From contig NZ_JAPDRJ010000001.1 of assembly GCF_040706535.1 (NCBI RefSeq), forward strand, positions 1,860,001-1,924,000: DNA of 64,000 nucleotides, read 5' to 3'. This document shows positions 16,139 through 24,903 of this stretch, piece after piece. The stretch is from Lentisalinibacter orientalis. Lineage in GTDB: Bacteria > Pseudomonadota > Gammaproteobacteria > Steroidobacterales > Woeseiaceae. Position numbers and translations under genes: made by a program. The notes beneath the pieces are model-generated. The model was given only the letters and a program-made list of their open reading frames with translations, was not told where the DNA came from and ran no database searches. Numbering within the stretch: position 1 is the stretch's first letter; every line of letters begins with the position of its first letter.

Positions 16139-17968
16139 ATGAGCAAGGTCAATCGTCTGCGCAACATCGCCATCATCGCCCACGTCGATCATGGCAAGAC
16201 CACCCTGGTGGACCGGCTACTGCAGCAGTCCGGCACGCTGGATGCGCGCGCCGATCTCGGCGAGCGCATCATGGATTCGAACGACCTCGAGCGGGAACGG
16301 GGCATCACCATCCTGTCGAAGAACACCGCCATCCGCTGGGGCGAATGGCGGGTGAACATTGTCGACACCCCGGGCCACGCCGATTTCGGCGGCGAGGTGG
16401 AGCGGGTGCTCAGCATGGTGGACAGCGTGCTCCTGCTGGTCGACGCCGTGGACGGGCCCATGCCCCAGACCCGCTTCGTCACCCAGAAGGCCTTCGCGCG
16501 GGGCTTCACGCCCATCGTCGTGATCAACAAAATCGACCGGGACGGCGCGCGCCCCGGCTGGGTGCTGGACCAGACCTTCGACCTGTTCGACCGTCTCGGC
16601 GCCACCGACGCGCAGCTGGACTTCCCGGTGGTCTACGCCTCCGCACTGGGCGGCTACGCGGGCCTGGAGCCCGACGTCACGGACGGCGACATGACGCCGC
16701 TGCTGCAGACCATCGTCGAGCGGGTGCCCGCGCCGGACGTCGACCCCGACGGGCCGCTGCAGCTGCAGGTCTCGAGCCTGGACTACGACCCCTACGTCGG
16801 CGTGATCGGCATCGGCCGCATCACCCGGGGCACGGTGCGGGCCGCGAGCTCGGTCACCATCGTGGGCGCCCACGGCTCGCACCGGCCCGGGCGGGTGCTG
16901 GAGCTCTACGGCTTCCACGGCCTGGAGCGGCAGAAGATCGAGTCCGCCTCGGCCGGAGACATCGTCGCCTTTTCGGGCATCGAGACCCTGCACATCTCCG
17001 ACACGCTGTGCGACCGGGAGCATCCCGAAGCCCTGCCCGCGCTGTCGGTGGACGAGCCGACCATCAGCATGACCTTCCAGGTGAACAAGTCGCCGTTCGC
17101 CGGCAAGGAGGGCAAGTTCCTCACCAGCCGCCAGATCGGCGAGCGGCTGGATCAGGAGCTCAAGCATAATGTGGCCCTGCGGGTGGATCGCACCGAGGAT
17201 CCGGACAAGTTCCGGGTCTCCGGCCGGGGCGAGCTGCACCTCTCCGTGCTGATCGAGAACATGCGCCGGGAGGGCTACGAGCTGGCCGTCTCCCGGCCCG
17301 AGGTCATCCGCATCGAGAAGGACGGCAAGTGGCTGGAGCCCTGGGAGCTGCTCACCGTCGACTTCGCCGAGGACTACCAGGGCGCGGTGATGAGCCGGCT
17401 GGCCGAACGCAAGGGCGAACTGCTGGGCATGCAGCCGGACGGCAAGGGCCGCATGCGCCTCGACTACCGCATCCCGTCCCGGGGCCTGATCGGTTTCCGC
17501 ACCGAGTATCTGACCGCCACGGCCGGCACCGGCCTCATCCACCACGTCTTCGACGAGTACGGCCCCGCGGTGGAGGGCGGCATCGGCCAGCGCATCAACG
17601 GCGTGCTGATCTCCAACGTGCAGGGCAAGGCGCTCGCCTATGCGCTGTTCAATCTGCAGGAGCGGGGCAGGCTGTTCATCGGCCACGGCGCCGAGGTGTA
17701 CGAGGGCATGATCATCGGCATCCACAGCCGCGGCAACGATCTCGTGGTGAACCCCACCAAGGCCAAGCAGCTCACCAACATCCGCGCGGCCGGCTCCGAC
17801 GAGAATATCCTGCTGACCACCCCCATCCGCTTCTCGCTGGAGCAGGCGCTGGAGTTCATCGACGACGACGAACTGGTGGAGGTCACGCCGGCGAGCATCC
17901 GGCTCAGGAAGAAGCTGCTGACGGAGAGCGACCGCAAGCGGGACTCCCGCCAGAAGCCTGCCGTCTGA
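16139..17968 (+). CDS. typA: ribosome-associated GTPase BipA/TypA
   Basis: A 609-residue translational GTPase of full family length. G1 is AHVDHGKT (14-21). G2 lies in RERGITILSKNT, G3 in DTPGHADFGGEVERVL and G4 in NKIDR. The EF-G-like domains and the BipA C-terminal region follow (IGHGAEVYEGMIIG, NPTKAKQLTN). It binds the ribosome and assists 50S assembly and stress adaptation. The start lies one base after the ggt stop, so the two are likely co-transcribed. Confidence 0.97.
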   Translation: MSKVNRLRNIAIIAHVDHGKTTLVDRLLQQSGTLDARADLGERIMDSNDLERERGITILSKNTAIRWGEWRVNIVDTPGHADFGGEVERVLSMVDSVLLLVDAVDGPMPQTRFVTQKAFARGFTPIVVINKIDRDGARPGWVLDQTFDLFDRLGATDAQLDFPVVYASALGGYAGLEPDVTDGDMTPLLQTIVERVPAPDVDPDGPLQLQVSSLDYDPYVGVIGIGRITRGTVRAASSVTIVGAHGSHRPGRVLELYGFHGLERQKIESASAGDIVAFSGIETLHISDTLCDREHPEALPALSVDEPTISMTFQVNKSPFAGKEGKFLTSRQIGERLDQELKHNVALRVDRTEDPDKFRVSGRGELHLSVLIENMRREGYELAVSRPEVIRIEKDGKWLEPWELLTVDFAEDYQGAVMSRLAERKGELLGMQPDGKGRMRLDYRIPSRGLIGFRTEYLTATAGTGLIHHVFDEYGPAVEGGIGQRINGVLISNVQGKALAYALFNLQERGRLFIGHGAEVYEGMIIGIHSRGNDLVVNPTKAKQLTNIRAAGSDENILLTTPIRFSLEQALEFIDDDELVEVTPASIRLRKKLLTESDRKRDSRQKPAV

Positions 17969-18001
17969 ACCCTGTCGAGACGGCGTATCGGCGCAGCCCC
18001 G

Positions 18002-18059
18002 CCCGGATACGGGTATCTCCGGATTCCCGTGTCGGGCCAACCCCTTAGACTCGTTCTAA
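18002..18059. promoter_or_regulatory. leader region of the bd oxidase genes with two inverted repeats
   Basis: The gap between typA and cioA holds an imperfect hairpin (CCCGGATACGGG near 18002 with CCCGTGTCGGG ending at 18036), which may end typA transcription. A palindrome follows: TTAGA-CTCGT-TCTAA at 18045-18059, about 50 bases before cioA, well placed to be an operator. Confidence 0.45.
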
Positions 18060-18108
18060 ACGCGCTCATGCGCGTGGCCGACAGCATCTCAGGAGGAGCG
18101 AGGATCCC

Positions 18109-19488
18109 ATGGAAGCCGAAATGCTGGCACGCATCCAGTTCGCCTTCACCGTCTCTTTCCACATCCTTTTCCCGGCTTTCACCATCGGCCTCGCCAGCTG
18201 GCTGGTCATGCTGGAGGCGCTGTGGCTGAAGACGGGCAAGCCGGCCTACATGAGCCTGTACAAGTTCTGGCTGAAGATCTTCGCCGTGTCCTTCGGCATG
18301 GGCGTGGTTTCGGGCATCGTCATGAGCTTCCAGTTCGGCTCGAACTGGAGCGGTTTCTCGGAGGCCACCGGCAATGTACTGGGACCGGTGATCGGCTACG
18401 AGGTACTGACGGCGTTCTTCCTCGAAGCCACCTTCCTCGGCATCATGCTGTTCGGCGCCAACCGCGTGGGCAAGGGCCTGCATTTCTTCGCCACCTGCAT
18501 GGTGGCCCTCGGCACGCTGATCTCGGCCTTCTGGATCCTCTCGGCCAACAGCTGGATGAATACCCCGGCCGGCTTCCGGGTGGAGGACGGCATCTTCTAC
18601 CCCGTGGACTGGTTCCAGATCATCTTCAACCCGTCCTTCCCGTATCGCCTGGTGCACATGACGCTGGCGGCGTATCTCACCACCTGCTTCGTGATCGGCG
18701 CGGTCTCGGCGCGCTACCTGCTGGAGGGGCGCTTCCGGCAGCGTGCCCGGCACATGTTCTTCATGTCGGTGATCTTCGGCGCGATCGTGGTCCCGGCACA
18801 GGTACTCATCGGTGATTTCCACGGTCTCAACACCAAGGAGTACCAGCCGCAGAAGGTGGCGGCGATGGAGGCCCACTGGGAGTCCGAGCCGCGGGCGCCG
18901 CTTATCCTGTTCGCGATACCGGACGAGGAAAACGAGACCAATCATTTCCAGCTGGGCATCCCGGGGCTGGGTAGCCTGATTCTGGAACACGACATCAATG
19001 CGCCGGTCACCGGGCTGAAGGAATTCCCCCCGGACGAGCGGCCGCCCGTGGCGCCGGTGTTCTGGGCCTTCCGCATCATGGTGGGCCTGGGCGTCCTGAT
19101 GCTGTTCGCCGCCGGCGCCGGCGTGGTGCAGCTCATCCGCGGCAAGCTCTACGAGACCCGCTGGCTGCTGAAGCTCTACACGTGGATGTGGCCGACCGGG
19201 TTCATCGCCGTCCTGGCCGGCTGGTTCACGACGGAGATCGGACGTCAGCCCTGGGTGGTGTGGGAGCTGCAGACCACGGCCGACGCGCTGTCGCCGGTGC
19301 CCGGGGCCAGCGTGGCCACGTCGCTGCTCCTGTTCTTCCTGGTCTACGGCGTCGTCTTCGGTGCGGGCATCTACTACCTGCTGCAGCTGATCCGCAGCGG
19401 ACCGGGCGAGGTCGAGGGCGAGCCGGAGCAAGGCACGCCCCGCCGGCCGCTGTCGGCGGCCGGCAGGCCGGCAGAGGAGGGCACGTGA
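18109..19488 (+). CDS. cioA: bd-type quinol oxidase subunit I, cyanide-insensitive type
   Basis: A 459-residue membrane protein starting at ATG 18109 with AGGAGG upstream. Heme ligands visible are His18 (SFHILFPAF), the later RLVHM histidine and the FWAFRIMVG methionine. The quinol-binding loop is short, so it belongs to the CioA/short-Q-loop class rather than E. coli CydA. It reduces oxygen to water with electrons from quinol. Close to sqr in the window, it could serve as a sulfide-tolerant terminal oxidase; that link is inference. The stop shares one base with cioB (TGATG). Confidence 0.93.
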   Translation: MEAEMLARIQFAFTVSFHILFPAFTIGLASWLVMLEALWLKTGKPAYMSLYKFWLKIFAVSFGMGVVSGIVMSFQFGSNWSGFSEATGNVLGPVIGYEVLTAFFLEATFLGIMLFGANRVGKGLHFFATCMVALGTLISAFWILSANSWMNTPAGFRVEDGIFYPVDWFQIIFNPSFPYRLVHMTLAAYLTTCFVIGAVSARYLLEGRFRQRARHMFFMSVIFGAIVVPAQVLIGDFHGLNTKEYQPQKVAAMEAHWESEPRAPLILFAIPDEENETNHFQLGIPGLGSLILEHDINAPVTGLKEFPPDERPPVAPVFWAFRIMVGLGVLMLFAAGAGVVQLIRGKLYETRWLLKLYTWMWPTGFIAVLAGWFTTEIGRQPWVVWELQTTADALSPVPGASVATSLLLFFLVYGVVFGAGIYYLLQLIRSGPGEVEGEPEQGTPRRPLSAAGRPAEEGT

Positions 19489-20492
19489 TGGAAGGCGGCT
19501 GGCTGCCACTGATCTGGATCGTCCTGATCGCCGTGGCGATCTTCATGTACGTGCTGCTGGACGGCTTCGTCCTCGGTACGGGCATCCTGTTCCCGTTCGC
19601 CCCGGACGACGAGGCGCGCGACACCATGATGACCTCGGTGGCGCCCATCTGGGACGGCAACGAGACCTGGCTGGTGCTGGGCGGCGGCGGACTGTTCGCC
19701 GTGTTCCCGCTGGCCTACTCCATCGTGCTGCCGGCGCTCTATCTGCCGTTCATCTTCATGCTGCTGGCACTGGTGTTCCGCGGCGTGGCCTTCGAGTTCC
19801 GCTTCAAATCCGGCAGGAACCGTCACCTCTGGGACCTGGCCTTTACCGGCGGTTCGGTGGTGACCGCCTTCTTCCAGGGCATCATCCTCGGCACCTTCGT
19901 GAGCGGGTTCGCCATGGAGGGCACGCGCTATGTGGGCGGCACCTTCGACTGGCTGACGCCCTTCGGGCTGATCGTGGGCCTCGCCATGGTGGCGGGCTAC
20001 GCCCTGCTCGGCAGCACCTGGCTCATCATGAAGGCGCCGGGTGAACTCGAGCAGTGGGCGCGGCGGGTGACCGTCCCGCTGCTCGCCTCGGTGGTGATGT
20101 TCCTGGCGGTGATCAGCATGTGGGTGCCATTCCTGGAAAACCAGATCGCTGAGCGCTGGTTCACGATGCCGAACCTGCTCTATCTCTCGCCGGTGCCGGT
20201 GCTGACGGCCGTGGCAGGTTACCTGCTGTTCCGCAAGACTACGGGCGACGGGCACGCCTCGCCGTTCCTGCTGGCCATCGGCCTGTTCACGCTCGGTTAC
20301 GCCGGGCTGGCGATCAGCCTGTGGCCGAATATCATCCCCCACGAGATCTCTTTCTGGGAGGCGGCCGCCGCGCCGGAGAGCCAGCAGTTTCTGCTGATCG
20401 GCTCGCTGATCGCGCTGCCGGCCGTGTTCGGCTATACGGCGTATTCCTACTACGTGTTCCGCGGCAAGGTGACGGAGACGCACGGCTACTGA
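19488..20492 (+). CDS. cioB: bd-type quinol oxidase subunit II
   Basis: A 334-residue membrane protein starting at ATG 19488, overlapping the cioA stop by one base. The family signature LLDGFVLGTGILFPF lies in the first helix region and WDGNETWLVLGGGGLFAVFP follows. Eight or nine hydrophobic spans are visible. It pairs with CioA to form the oxidase. No CydX-like short gene is seen after it, as is common for the Cio type. Confidence 0.93.
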   Translation: MEGGWLPLIWIVLIAVAIFMYVLLDGFVLGTGILFPFAPDDEARDTMMTSVAPIWDGNETWLVLGGGGLFAVFPLAYSIVLPALYLPFIFMLLALVFRGVAFEFRFKSGRNRHLWDLAFTGGSVVTAFFQGIILGTFVSGFAMEGTRYVGGTFDWLTPFGLIVGLAMVAGYALLGSTWLIMKAPGELEQWARRVTVPLLASVVMFLAVISMWVPFLENQIAERWFTMPNLLYLSPVPVLTAVAGYLLFRKTTGDGHASPFLLAIGLFTLGYAGLAISLWPNIIPHEISFWEAAAAPESQQFLLIGSLIALPAVFGYTAYSYYVFRGKVTETHGY

Positions 20493-20564
20493 GGCGCCCG
20501 CCAGCCCGCCGATCCGTCTCGCCCCGATTCGGCCCGATTCGGCCCCAATAGGCTAGAATGGCCC

Positions 20565-20582
20565 GGCCCGCAACGGCGGGCC
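20565..20582. terminator. short GC hairpin after cioB
   Basis: GGCCCGC (20565-20571) pairs with GCGGGCC (20576-20582) around AACG, between cioB and the MFS gene. It lacks a T-run and lies just before the MFS ribosome binding site, so it could equally be a leader structure. Confidence 0.35.
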
Positions 20583-20604
20583 TGTCATCAGGGGGAGAGA
20601 ATCA

Positions 20605-21900
20605 GTGGAGCAGTCCGCGACGGCCGAGCGCCAGTCCATGAGCCCGGGGGCGAGGCACTACGCCCTGTTCGTGCTGGTATTCGTCTATACCTTCAACTTC
20701 ATCGATCGGCAGATCCTCTCGATCCTGATCGAGCCGATCAAGAACGATCTGGGCGTCTCGGACCAGGCCATGGGCTTTCTGGCGGGGGCCGCGTTTGCCG
20801 CGTTCTACGCCACCATGGGCATACCGATTGCGCTCTGGGCCGACCGGGGCAATCGGCGCAACCTGATCGCCTGGGCGCTCGCCATCTGGAGCGGCATGAC
20901 GGCCGTCTCCGGGCTGGCCCAGAACTACTGGCACCTGGCGCTCGCACGCATCGGCGTGGGCATCGGCGAGGCCGGCTGCAGCCCGCCGGCCCATTCGCTC
21001 ATCTCCGATTACTATCCGCCCCAGCAGCGGGCCACGGCCCTCGGCATCTACTCGCTGGGCATCCCCTTCGGCATCATGTTCGGCCTGCTGGCCGGCGGCT
21101 GGGTCAACGAGTTCTTCGGCTGGCGCATGGCGTTCTTCGTCGTGGGCGTGCCGGGCATCCTGCTGGCGTTCGTCGTGCGCTTCACGCTGGTGGAGCCGGA
21201 GCGGGGCCTGTCGGAGAACCGCATCGCCGACGAGAGTCGCCCGGGCATCCTGCAGACTTTCAGCTTCCTGTCCCGGCGGCGGTCGTTCATCCATCTCGCG
21301 TTCGGCGCGGCGCTTGCGGCCTTCAGCGGCTACGGCGTGGCCACCTGGTTCCCTGCCTTCCTGGTGCGCACGCACGGTATGACCACGGGCGAGATCGGCA
21401 CCTGGCTCGGCCTCATCCTGGGCATCCCGGGCGGCATCGGTATCTTCGTCGGCGGTTATCTCGCCGACCGGCTGGGCTCGACCAACCCGAGCTGGAGCCT
21501 CTGGACGGCGGGCCTCGCCGCGATCGTCGCCCTGCCGTTCGCAGTGGCCGTGTACTTCTTCGAGACCCCCGGCTGGGCGCTGCTCGTGTTCTGCGTGCCC
21601 GTCGTCCTCGGCAACTTCTACCAGGCGACCACCTTCGCCCAGACCCAGAGCCTGGTCGGCCTGCGCATGCGCGGCGTCGCCGCGGCGATCCTGCTCTTCA
21701 TCATCAACATCATCGGCCTCGGCGCCGGACCCTGGGCCCTCGGTGCCGTCAGCGACCTGCTGGTGCCGATGTACGGCGACGACTCGCTGCGCTGGGCGCT
21801 GGCGATCTTCGCGCTGCTGAACCTGTGGGTGGCGGTGCATTACTACCTGGCAGGCCGTCACCTGCCGGGCGACCTGAAGCGCGCCGGCGACCCGATATGA
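20605..21900 (+). CDS. MFS transporter, Spinster-like
   Basis: A 431-residue protein with twelve predicted spans, starting at GTG 20605 behind AGGGGGAGAG. The motif FNFIDRQILSIL in helix 1 and GEAGCSPPAHSLISDYYPPQQRA in helix 5 and the following loop are typical of Spinster-type major facilitator proteins, often annotated as sphingolipid or organic-anion carriers. The cargo is not known. It ends 39 bases before the convergent GST gene, with one REP unit between them. Confidence 0.88.
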   Translation: MEQSATAERQSMSPGARHYALFVLVFVYTFNFIDRQILSILIEPIKNDLGVSDQAMGFLAGAAFAAFYATMGIPIALWADRGNRRNLIAWALAIWSGMTAVSGLAQNYWHLALARIGVGIGEAGCSPPAHSLISDYYPPQQRATALGIYSLGIPFGIMFGLLAGGWVNEFFGWRMAFFVVGVPGILLAFVVRFTLVEPERGLSENRIADESRPGILQTFSFLSRRRSFIHLAFGAALAAFSGYGVATWFPAFLVRTHGMTTGEIGTWLGLILGIPGGIGIFVGGYLADRLGSTNPSWSLWTAGLAAIVALPFAVAVYFFETPGWALLVFCVPVVLGNFYQATTFAQTQSLVGLRMRGVAAAILLFIINIIGLGAGPWALGAVSDLLVPMYGDDSLRWALAIFALLNLWVAVHYYLAGRHLPGDLKRAGDPI

Positions 21901-21912
21901 TGAAACGGCCCG

Positions 21913-21935
21913 TGTAGGAGGGCCTTCAGGCCCGA
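21913..21935 (+). repeat. REP-like unit between convergent genes
   Basis: TGTAGGAGGGCCTTCAGGCC followed by CGA lies between the stop of the MFS gene and the stop of the GST gene. It is the same family and orientation as the copy at 1770. Confidence 0.8.
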
Positions 21936-21939
21936 CCCG

Positions 21940-22548
21940 CTATCCGCCGCCGCCGTCGTCGATCGCGGCCGCCCTGCGGCAGGCGTCCCGGTCGGTCACC
22001 CGGGCCACGTAGGCGGCGAAGCTGTCGCGTTTCGGGACCGTGCCGAACTGGAGCCCGAAGGCGATCTGCGAGCCCACGTAGACGTCTGCGGCGGAGAAGG
22101 CGTCGCCGGCCACGTACGGCGAGTCGGCGATGGCAGTCTCGATGGTGTCCAGCGCGAGGTCTTTCGTGCCGTAGCCCACCGTCATCCGCTTGTCATCCGG
22201 CACCTCGAAGCCGAGAGCGGCGTTGACGATGGCCGACTCCAGCGGTCCGGCGGCGAAGAAGAGCCAGCGGTAATAGGCGCCGCGCTCGGCGGGCGGCGGC
22301 GCGAGCCCGGCCTCGGGGAACGCGTCCGCCAGATAGGCGCAGATCGCAGCGCACTCCGTGACCACCGTGTCGCCGTGCCGGATGGCCGGTACCTTGCCCA
22401 TCGGGTTGATGGCCAGATACTCCGGCGACTTCATGGTGGTGCCGTATTCCAGGATCTCCGTGGAATACGGCGCGCCGACCTCTTCGAGCATCCAGCGCGC
22501 GATACGCCCGCGCGACTGGGGGTTCGTGTAGAAGACGAGTTCGCTCAT
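21940..22548 (-). CDS. glutathione S-transferase
   Basis: A 202-residue protein with the thioredoxin-like N-domain (about 1-78) and an all-helical C-domain. The glutathione-binding elements are NPQSRGRIARW (probable catalytic Ser12), MGKVPAI with the cis-proline near residue 54, and TECAAICAYLAD. The C-domain carries SAADVYVGSQI. It probably conjugates or reduces small electrophiles with glutathione. The C-terminal DDGGGG tail lies against a REP unit. The oxidoreductase gene lies upstream on the same strand but is separated by three REP units. Confidence 0.88.
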   Translation of the reverse strand: MSELVFYTNPQSRGRIARWMLEEVGAPYSTEILEYGTTMKSPEYLAINPMGKVPAIRHGDTVVTECAAICAYLADAFPEAGLAPPPAERGAYYRWLFFAAGPLESAIVNAALGFEVPDDKRMTVGYGTKDLALDTIETAIADSPYVAGDAFSAADVYVGSQIAFGLQFGTVPKRDSFAAYVARVTDRDACRRAAAIDDGGGG

Positions 22549-22647
22549 CGGATCACCCCTGTCTCTGTTTCCCGCAGATATGAGGCGCTACTGTAGCGCG
22601 GTCGTCTTCACCGTGACGAGGGGTGCGGGCGGGCGGGGCCCGGCTGG

Positions 22648-22729
22648 ATCGGGCCTGAAGGCCCTTCCACAGTGCATCGGGCCTGAAGGCTCTCCCACAG
22701 TGAATCGGGCCTGAAGGCCCTCCTACAGG
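22648..22729 (-). repeat. three tandem 28-bp REP-like units
   Basis: Units begin at 22648, 22676 and 22704, each ATCGGGCCTGAAGG(C/C)(C/T)CT followed by CCNACAG and a two-base joiner. The third unit overlaps the end of the neighbouring oxidoreductase gene and supplies its TAG stop codon (22723-22725). All three face the same way, unlike the inverted pair at 2012-2062. Confidence 0.8.
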
Positions 22730-24012
22730 CGGCGGGCGCGGGCGATGCGGATCTCCGCGCGCTGGTGCTCGAACAGGGCCCGCAGGGGATGCAGGTCCAG
22801 GCGCAGCGGTTTGCCGTCGGCCATGGCCACGATCTGGCGGTAGTACCAGGCGATGGCGGAGAAGGCATTCAGCGCCTTGAACAGGAATATGTTGCTGTCC
22901 GGGCCGAAGCGGCCCTTGCCGATGCCGATCTTCTCCTCCCAGCGCACCGCTTCCTCCGCGCTGCCGTCGATCAGCCGGCGGGGCAGGTCCGGTTCGGTGC
23001 AAAGGGGGCGTGCCAGTCCGATGACGTCCACCTCGTCGTTGGCCAGCGCCTCCTGCATGGCCTGCCGCGTGCGGAAGCCGCCCGTGACGGCCAGCGGAGC
23101 CCTGATGCGCTCGCGCATGCGGGCCGCGTACTCCAGGAAGAAGGCCTCGCGCCGCTTCGTGCTCTCGCGCCGGGTGTCGGCCGCGTCCTCCGGACGGCCC
23201 TCGATGCCGAACATGGTCGGCTGCTCGTAATTGCCCCCGGAGATCTCGATGAGGTCCACGCCCGCCTCGTCGAGCCATGCGGCCACCTGCAGGCTGTCCT
23301 CGAAGCTGAAGCCGCCCTTCTGGAAGTCGGCGGAGTTGAGCTTCACGGAGACCGGGAAGGCGGGGCCCACCACCGAGCGCACGCCGCGGACGGCCTCGAG
23401 CAGGAATCGGGCCCGGTTCTCCAGGGAGCCGCCCCACCGGTCCTCCCGGCGGTTGAGCTTCGGCGAGAGGAATTCGCTGATCAGGTAGCCGTGGGCGCCG
23501 TGGATCTGCACGCCGGTGAAGCCCGTGTCCCGGGCGACGGCCGCCGCCCGCGTGAAGCCGCCCAGGGCCATCTCGATGTCGTGTTCCGTCATGGCGACGG
23601 GCCGGCCGAAGTTACCCATGAGATTGAGCTGCACCTCGGAGGGCGCCATGGGCCGCGAGGAGACGATCCGGCCGCACTGTCGGCCCGGGTGGCTCAGCTG
23701 CATCCACAGCTGATTGCCCGCCCCGGAGCCGGCTTCCGCCCAGGCGCGCAGCGCCGCCAGCGCTTCCCCGTCGTCCGGGTCGTCGATGACCACGTTGCCC
23801 GGCCGTTCGAGGAAACGCCGGTCGATCATCACGTTACCGGTGATCAGCGTGCCCGCGCCCCCCTCGGCCCAGCGGCGGTAGAGCCGCACGTGTCGCTCGG
23901 TGGCGCGGTCGCGCTCGTCGGCCAGACCCTCGGTCATGGCGGACTTGAGGATGCGGTTCGGCAGCGTGACCCCGCAGGGGAGTGTCAGCGGCTCGCCCAG
24001 CCTGTCGCTCAT
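22723..24012 (-). CDS. NADH:flavin oxidoreductase, Old Yellow Enzyme family
   Basis: A 429-residue FMN-dependent TIM-barrel protein. Landmarks are LPNRILKSAMTEGLAD at the N-terminus, the ligand-contact segment QLSHPGRQ, QIHGAHGYLISEFLSPKLN with the conserved histidine pair region, and RREDRWGGSLENRARFLLE. FMN phosphate contacts are in VTGGFRT and the GLARPL region. It probably reduces activated C=C bonds. The C-terminus (about 370-429) extends beyond the barrel. The stop codon comes from a REP unit, so the original end may have been different. Confidence 0.9.
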   Translation of the reverse strand: MSDRLGEPLTLPCGVTLPNRILKSAMTEGLADERDRATERHVRLYRRWAEGGAGTLITGNVMIDRRFLERPGNVVIDDPDDGEALAALRAWAEAGSGAGNQLWMQLSHPGRQCGRIVSSRPMAPSEVQLNLMGNFGRPVAMTEHDIEMALGGFTRAAAVARDTGFTGVQIHGAHGYLISEFLSPKLNRREDRWGGSLENRARFLLEAVRGVRSVVGPAFPVSVKLNSADFQKGGFSFEDSLQVAAWLDEAGVDLIEISGGNYEQPTMFGIEGRPEDAADTRRESTKRREAFFLEYAARMRERIRAPLAVTGGFRTRQAMQEALANDEVDVIGLARPLCTEPDLPRRLIDGSAEEAVRWEEKIGIGKGRFGPDSNIFLFKALNAFSAIAWYYRQIVAMADGKPLRLDLHPLRALFEHQRAEIRIARARRL

Positions 24013-24098
24013 CTTATGACTCCTCTGCGGTTATTCCGGCGATCATAATGACGGGCCGGCTGCGGAGTGTAGCGCGTCCCGCGGCCCTCTTGCCTGAA

Positions 24099-24113
24099 GC
24101 GGACGGAGTCCGC
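24099..24113. promoter_or_regulatory. small palindrome upstream of the SCP2 gene
   Basis: GCGGAC-GGA-GTCCGC at 24099-24113, 42 bases before the SCP2 start and between divergent genes. It may be an operator or a leader hairpin. Confidence 0.35.
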
Positions 24114-24154
24114 ATAGTGTCCGTTTTCCACTGACAGAAGAAGAGGCACTCGCC

Positions 24155-24451
24155 GTGCTTGAACAACTAACCGAAAAACTGCGCAACGAGTTTGCGGACA
24201 AGACCCCGCTGGGGTTCCCCATCAAATTCGACCTCGGCGACGAGGGGGTCATCCACGTGGACGGCACGACCACGCCGATGGAAGTCAGCAACGACGACAA
24301 GCCGGCCGAGACGACCTTCGGCGTGACGCCCGAGGACCTCGCAGCCATGGTGGACGGCGACCTGCCGCCGATGAGCGCGTTCATGAGCGGCAAGCTCAAG
24401 GTGGACGGCGACATGACCAAGGCCATGCAGGTGAGCGGCCTCTTCAGCTAG
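24155..24451 (+). CDS. SCP2 sterol-binding domain protein
   Basis: A 98-residue stand-alone SCP2 domain starting at GTG 24155 after GAAGAAGAGG. The core pattern is GFPIKFDLGDEGVIHVDG, then TTFGVTPEDLAAMVDGDLPPMSAFMSGKLKVDGDMTKAMQ, the usual lipid-pocket half of the fold. Such proteins bind fatty acyl or sterol-like ligands in the cytosol. It converges on the thioesterase gene with a four-base overlap of ends (24448-24451). Confidence 0.9.
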   Translation: MLEQLTEKLRNEFADKTPLGFPIKFDLGDEGVIHVDGTTTPMEVSNDDKPAETTFGVTPEDLAAMVDGDLPPMSAFMSGKLKVDGDMTKAMQVSGLFS

Positions 24452-24903
24452 GCCGCTCCGCCAGGCTCGTCCCGACGTATCACCCGCGCCGTCGAGGTGG
24501 CGCGGGCGGTGAGCCGGCCCTCTTCGTCGAACAGCTCCCCCTCCAGGAAGGCCACCGAGCGGCCGAGCCGCAGGATGTGCCCGTGGGCCCGCTGGGGCCC
24601 GGCCAGGGTCGGGCGCAGGAAGCTCACGTTGATGTCCAGCGAGGGCAGCGCGATGCGCATGCCGAGTTCCATGAACACGGCGTGGGCCATCGCGGCATCC
24701 AGCATGCCGGTCACGAAGCCGCCCTGCACGATGTTCCCGGAATGGCAGAAATTGAGCGGCATCGAGAAGCTCATGACGATGAGCCGGCGCTCGGGGTCGT
24801 AGTCCTCGACCCGGCCGCCGAGGCTCTGCACACAGGGCGGCGCGCCGCCATTCAGTTGGCGGATGCGCTCCCCGATGTCCCCGTCTGTCGCCGTATCGCT
24901 CAT
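24448..24903 (-). CDS. PaaI-family hotdog thioesterase
   Basis: A 151-residue hotdog-fold protein starting at ATG 24903. The helix begins at NIVQGGFVTGMLDAAMAHAV, where the PaaI/4HBT family places its catalytic acid or asparagine; LDINVSFLRP and GHILRLGRSVAFLEGEL are the characteristic strands. It likely hydrolyses aryl- or acyl-CoA thioesters. Its start overlaps the maiA-like stop by ATGA, so the two are translationally coupled and may act on related substrates. Confidence 0.88.
   Translation of the reverse strand: MSDTATDGDIGERIRQLNGGAPPCVQSLGGRVEDYDPERRLIVMSFSMPLNFCHSGNIVQGGFVTGMLDAAMAHAVFMELGMRIALPSLDINVSFLRPTLAGPQRAHGHILRLGRSVAFLEGELFDEEGRLTARATSTARVIRRDEPGGAA

Noticed and set aside
16217..18040. 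A 607-codon minus-strand frame opposite typA
   Set aside because: BipA is complete on the plus strand, so this is a shadow frame.
22648..22729. Possible short CRISPR array (three 28-base units)
   Set aside because: The units are contiguous, carry no unique spacers, and match single REP units elsewhere; no cas genes are present.
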